Positions 1 to 64,000 of a stretch of 64,000 nucleotides of DNA are shown here, one piece after another. How positions within the stretch are numbered: the stretch's first letter is position 1; each line of letters begins with the position of its first letter. The stretch is taken from NCBI GenBank assembly GCA_964019155.1, contig OZ025243.1, positions 87,505,945 through 87,569,944 of the forward strand. Direction: 5' to 3'. This stretch comes from Osedax fenrisi (lineage: Eukaryota; Annelida; Polychaeta; Sabellida; Siboglinidae). The position numbers were made by a program, and so were the translations under genes. Under the pieces are notes generated by a model. The model was not told the DNA's origin. It saw only the letters and a list, made by a program, of their open reading frames with translations, and made no database searches.

Positions 1-390
1 GTAATAGATTTGATGTTACGTTAAAGCGCAATATTACATCTGCATTGATTACATAATACATCTGCATTGATTACATAATACATCTGCATTGATTACATAA
101 TACATCTGCGTTGATTGCATAATACATCTGCATTGATTACATACTACATCTGCATTGATTACATAATACATCTGCATTGATTACATAATACATCTGAATT
201 GATTACATAATACATCTGCATTGATTACATAATACATCTGCATTGATTACATAATACATCTGCATTGATTGCATAATACATCTGCATTGATTACATAATA
301 CATCTGCATTGATTACATAATACATCTGCATTGATTACATAATACATCTGCATTGATTACATAATACATCTGCATTGATTACATAATACG
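1..390. repeat. 22-bp satellite, about 17 copies
   Basis: Near-perfect tandem array of a 22-bp unit that starts CATCTGCATTG and continues ATTACATAATA. A few units carry single changes (for example GCGTTGATTGC around 107-119 and CTGAATTG around 193). The array reaches the window edge, so its true length is unknown. It lies in the intron after the exon ending at 1144. Confidence 0.97.
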
Positions 391-1143
391 CTCGTGGAAT
401 ACTAACCGTAACATTGCCCGTTCAGAGACAGTAAATCGGAAGGACACGCTTCACAGGTGAACATAACATCCTGTGATGGCACATTGTCACATCCTGAAAT
501 AGACAACATTGTTATGTAATCGACGTGATCAACACGAACCCTTTGTTCGTGTGATAATTACACATTACGCTTATTATTAAAGGTTGACTTTAAATAATTA
601 TTTATTATCGATTCAATAGAATAATTGCTCTTTAAATAGCTTGTATACAGTTTATACAAGTTATACTATAAACATAGGTTGAATTGTTATCTAAAGTGTT
701 ATATAGGGTATCCCATAACTCCTAGCTAGTATTATTTCTGGAGTTTATTTTACTATATAAATGGTCAAAAAAAAGTTGACGTTACAGTTCAAAATACTAG
801 ATAATCAACTACTAGATAATCTAGAATAATTAGAACTAAAATAATTTTAAAAAATCCCTCACTATATTTATTATTTATTATAATAATTAATATTTATGAA
901 TTAATCATTAATTTTATAATCTTAGAATACAAATATAATTATAAATATTTAAAAAATTGTGTATAAAAAAATATAAATAAAACAATAATGTTGTTATACA
1001 TTAAAATTATGAGGTAATATCTTAGTTTTCGAGCTAACCATCCACTACTATCTGGCTATACTTTCCGGTAAAGTATTGCAGCGAAATGCACCTTAATATA
1101 TAGTCAGCGAGATGGATGTTACAAAGATAATAGAACTTATTAC
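391..1143. other. Intron sequence, no gene seen
   Basis: AT-rich DNA between the satellite and the last visible exon, part of the intron that leaves the window. I see no exon-like GC-balanced open stretch or family repeat here. Confidence 0.6.
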
Positions 1144-62404
<61,261 letters not shown>

Positions 62405-62481
62405 CTGATCATTGGGCATTAATGGTGGTGGTCAATTTAGTAAAGGTCAGTGTTGTGGTGGTTAATATGATGGTGTTGCTC

Positions 62482-63545
62482 AAGGGGATATCGCCATGGA
62501 TAAATTCGTTAAAAACGGATTTTTTTATTATAATTATGTACTATTGATTAGTGATATGTTATTTAGTAACTGTGAAAAAATTATCTATGTAATCAGTTTA
62601 GAAATAGCATAAAAATTATCTTTTATAGCATACCTTTTTAAAATCAATAATTTATTTTGAAATCTACATTTAAAACTAATATAAATTGTTATATAATGTT
62701 TTATATATAATATAGTCAGTATTTCAAAAATGTTAACACTGGATTTTTTACATTTATTATGAAATCTATATTCCAAACTAATATAAATTGTTATATAATG
62801 TTTTATATCTAATATATAAATCTATAAATATAACATGTATACATAGATAAGAAAACATATCTATTATTTTATAATATTAATTTTATATAAGCTGAATACA
62901 TAATTTTATTATACTATGACATAATAAAAAAATAACATTTATATAGTTACTACAATTATTATATAACATACAATATATATAAATTTTATAAAAATAACAT
63001 TTATATATTGATAAGAAAATATAAAACTACTACTTTATAATATTGATTTTATATTAACTAAATGTATAATTGTATTACTTTATAATTTATTTGAATTTTA
63101 ATGAATTTATTTATCATTGACTTTTCAAATGCGTTTTACTCGGAATAAATGTTGTTATTGTGTTTTCATATATAAATGAGTGTTTAGATAAAAGTTATTA
63201 AGCTATCCATCTAATTTATTTTGATTTATATAAATAACACATGTATGCACAATTCCAGAGAGACAATATTAAAAAATATAATTATGATGTATTCTATTTT
63301 ATAAAATTGGTGAAAAAATAAATTTAAAAAAAAGTATGTCTATTATTATACATGTAAAATATATATTTTTTTAATTTTTTTATCTCTAGTATTATAGATA
63401 TAAATGTCCTTTTTATATAACAACATTTTTTTTTAAAATTCAATAAAGATAAATTTCGAAACACTCAATAAACGGAGGTAATGCGTTCCCTATCTCTATA
63501 CATGTTAAATTCAACAAATTGGCCGTCCCATGGCGATATCCCCTT
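62482..63545. mobile_element. Non-autonomous DNA element with AAGGGGATATCGCCATGG ends
   Basis: The 18-bp terminus at 62482-62499 is exactly inverted at 63528-63545. Interior is AT-rich and contains internal direct repeats (CTAATATAAATTGTTATATA near 62675 and 62780; GATAAGAAAA near 62845 and 63010). No transposase frame. Confidence 0.78.
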
Positions 63546-63590
63546 AATTCACATATCATAGTTAATCAAAAATATATTAAAATATTGATA

Positions 63591-63789
63591 CAGTCAACTC
63601 TCAATAAATGCGCCTCTCTATATATTAAAAATACCGTTACCTATGATTTTATAAATGCATATATAATGACTTTTATAATTATAGTTTAGTTTTTTACCTA
63701 GATAAATAAGTATAAGAATAATTCAATATATCAGAAACTTGATATTACTACATTTCATCTGTCCTTTGAATTCTGAGATATAGAGATAA

Positions 63790-63792
<3 letters not shown>
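63591..63792. mobile_element. Possible pogo/mariner-type MITE
   Basis: Starts CAGTCAACTCTCAATAAATG after a TA and ends GAGATAACTG before a TA, giving imperfect inverted ends CAGTNANCTCT with TA duplications, as in Tc1/mariner/pogo elements. Short and degraded. Confidence 0.5.
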
Positions 63793-63823
<31 letters not shown>

Positions 63824-63840
63824 ATTAATATATATATATG

Positions 63841-63914
63841 TATTATTATTATTACAGATTTAGGCTGTTTACACATGAGTAATTGTAGAGGCTAGAGCTT
63901 ATCGAGACTATTAT
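63841..63914 (-). mobile_element. 3' tail copy of the 28-31 kb LINE family
   Basis: On the minus strand: AATAGTCTCGATAAGCTCTA, CCTCTACAATTAC, AAATCTGTAATAATAATA. Order and spacing match the LINE 3' end. Confidence 0.75.
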
Positions 63915-64000
63915 CTTTAAATAGTATGAATGTATTATAATTAAATTATCATTATTTATAATAATGATATTTATTTATTGTTTATAAATCGTATAATAAA

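Larger units (their letters stand above)
62405..64000. other. Upstream flank or intron; no exon seen
   Basis: The first visible exon enters in phase 1, so another exon must lie further upstream, but none is evident here. The stretch is occupied by two inverted-repeat elements and a LINE tail. Confidence 0.6.

Noticed and set aside
1..390. CRISPR array
   Set aside because: The 22-bp units are contiguous with no spacers, and the genome is eukaryotic.
62585..62776. Small minus-strand gene
   Set aside because: Ile/Lys/Asn-rich frame inside an inverted-repeat element with internal direct repeats; no domain or splice support.
62405..64000. Promoter or first exon of the giant gene
   Set aside because: No signal peptide-like open frame, GC-rich promoter or acceptor/donor pair of the needed phase was found; the gene most likely starts outside the window.

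Overview
This is AT-rich nuclear DNA from an animal. Introns carry long (AT)n runs, tRNA-headed SINEs, LINE relics and MITEs. Short exons of clearly higher GC content encode extracellular domains typical of animals: EGF, calcium-binding EGF, TSP1, NIDO, AMOP and VWD. The phylum cannot be read from the window, but nothing suggests a vertebrate. There are no bacterial-type features.

Nearly all recognisable coding sequence belongs to one giant minus-strand gene that enters at the high-coordinate end and leaves at the low end. I traced 72 exons from 62404 down to 1144. Each has a plausible AG acceptor and GT donor, and every intron phase matches its neighbour, giving about 11.5 kb of open frame (about 3,820 residues). 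Both ends lie outside the window. In protein order the product has: (i) 20 tandem beta-sandwich repeats, the first incomplete, that resemble CARDB (cell adhesion related domain found in bacteria), from 62404 to 19816; (ii) a cbEGF, three EGFs, a TSP1, an EGF, a cbEGF and an EGF, from 19432 to 14269; (iii) NIDO, 13852-10416; (iv) AMOP, 8056-6781; (v) VWD, 4917-3421; (vi) a post-VWD segment and a further EGF, 3082-1144. Parts iii-vi follow the MUC4/Mesh-type NIDO-AMOP-VWD-EGF order. The long CARDB-like array in front of that module is the most unusual thing here and the best candidate for an undescribed architecture: a very large secreted or surface adhesion protein.

Mobile DNA sits in the introns. 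A decayed APE/RT LINE (28350-31808) lies antisense in the 4.9 kb intron of repeat 13, and four separate copies of its 3' tail lie elsewhere. A second LINE relic is at 5578-6622. There are two tRNA-headed SINE families, a third short family ending in CTTCTAATAAAT plus (ATT)n, and about nine inverted-repeat elements, including a piggyBac-like MITE nested in a SINE. Tandem repeats include a 22-bp satellite at the left end, a 20-bp G-rich minisatellite, and an apparently perfect ~690-bp (ACT)n that begins about 6 nt inside an intron next to a 5' splice site.

Intron boundaries at domain edges are almost always phase 1, in the repeats and the EGF/TSP1 modules alike, which suggests growth by phase-compatible duplication and exon shuffling. 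One 1,083-bp exon is an exception: it carries two and a half repeats with no internal introns.
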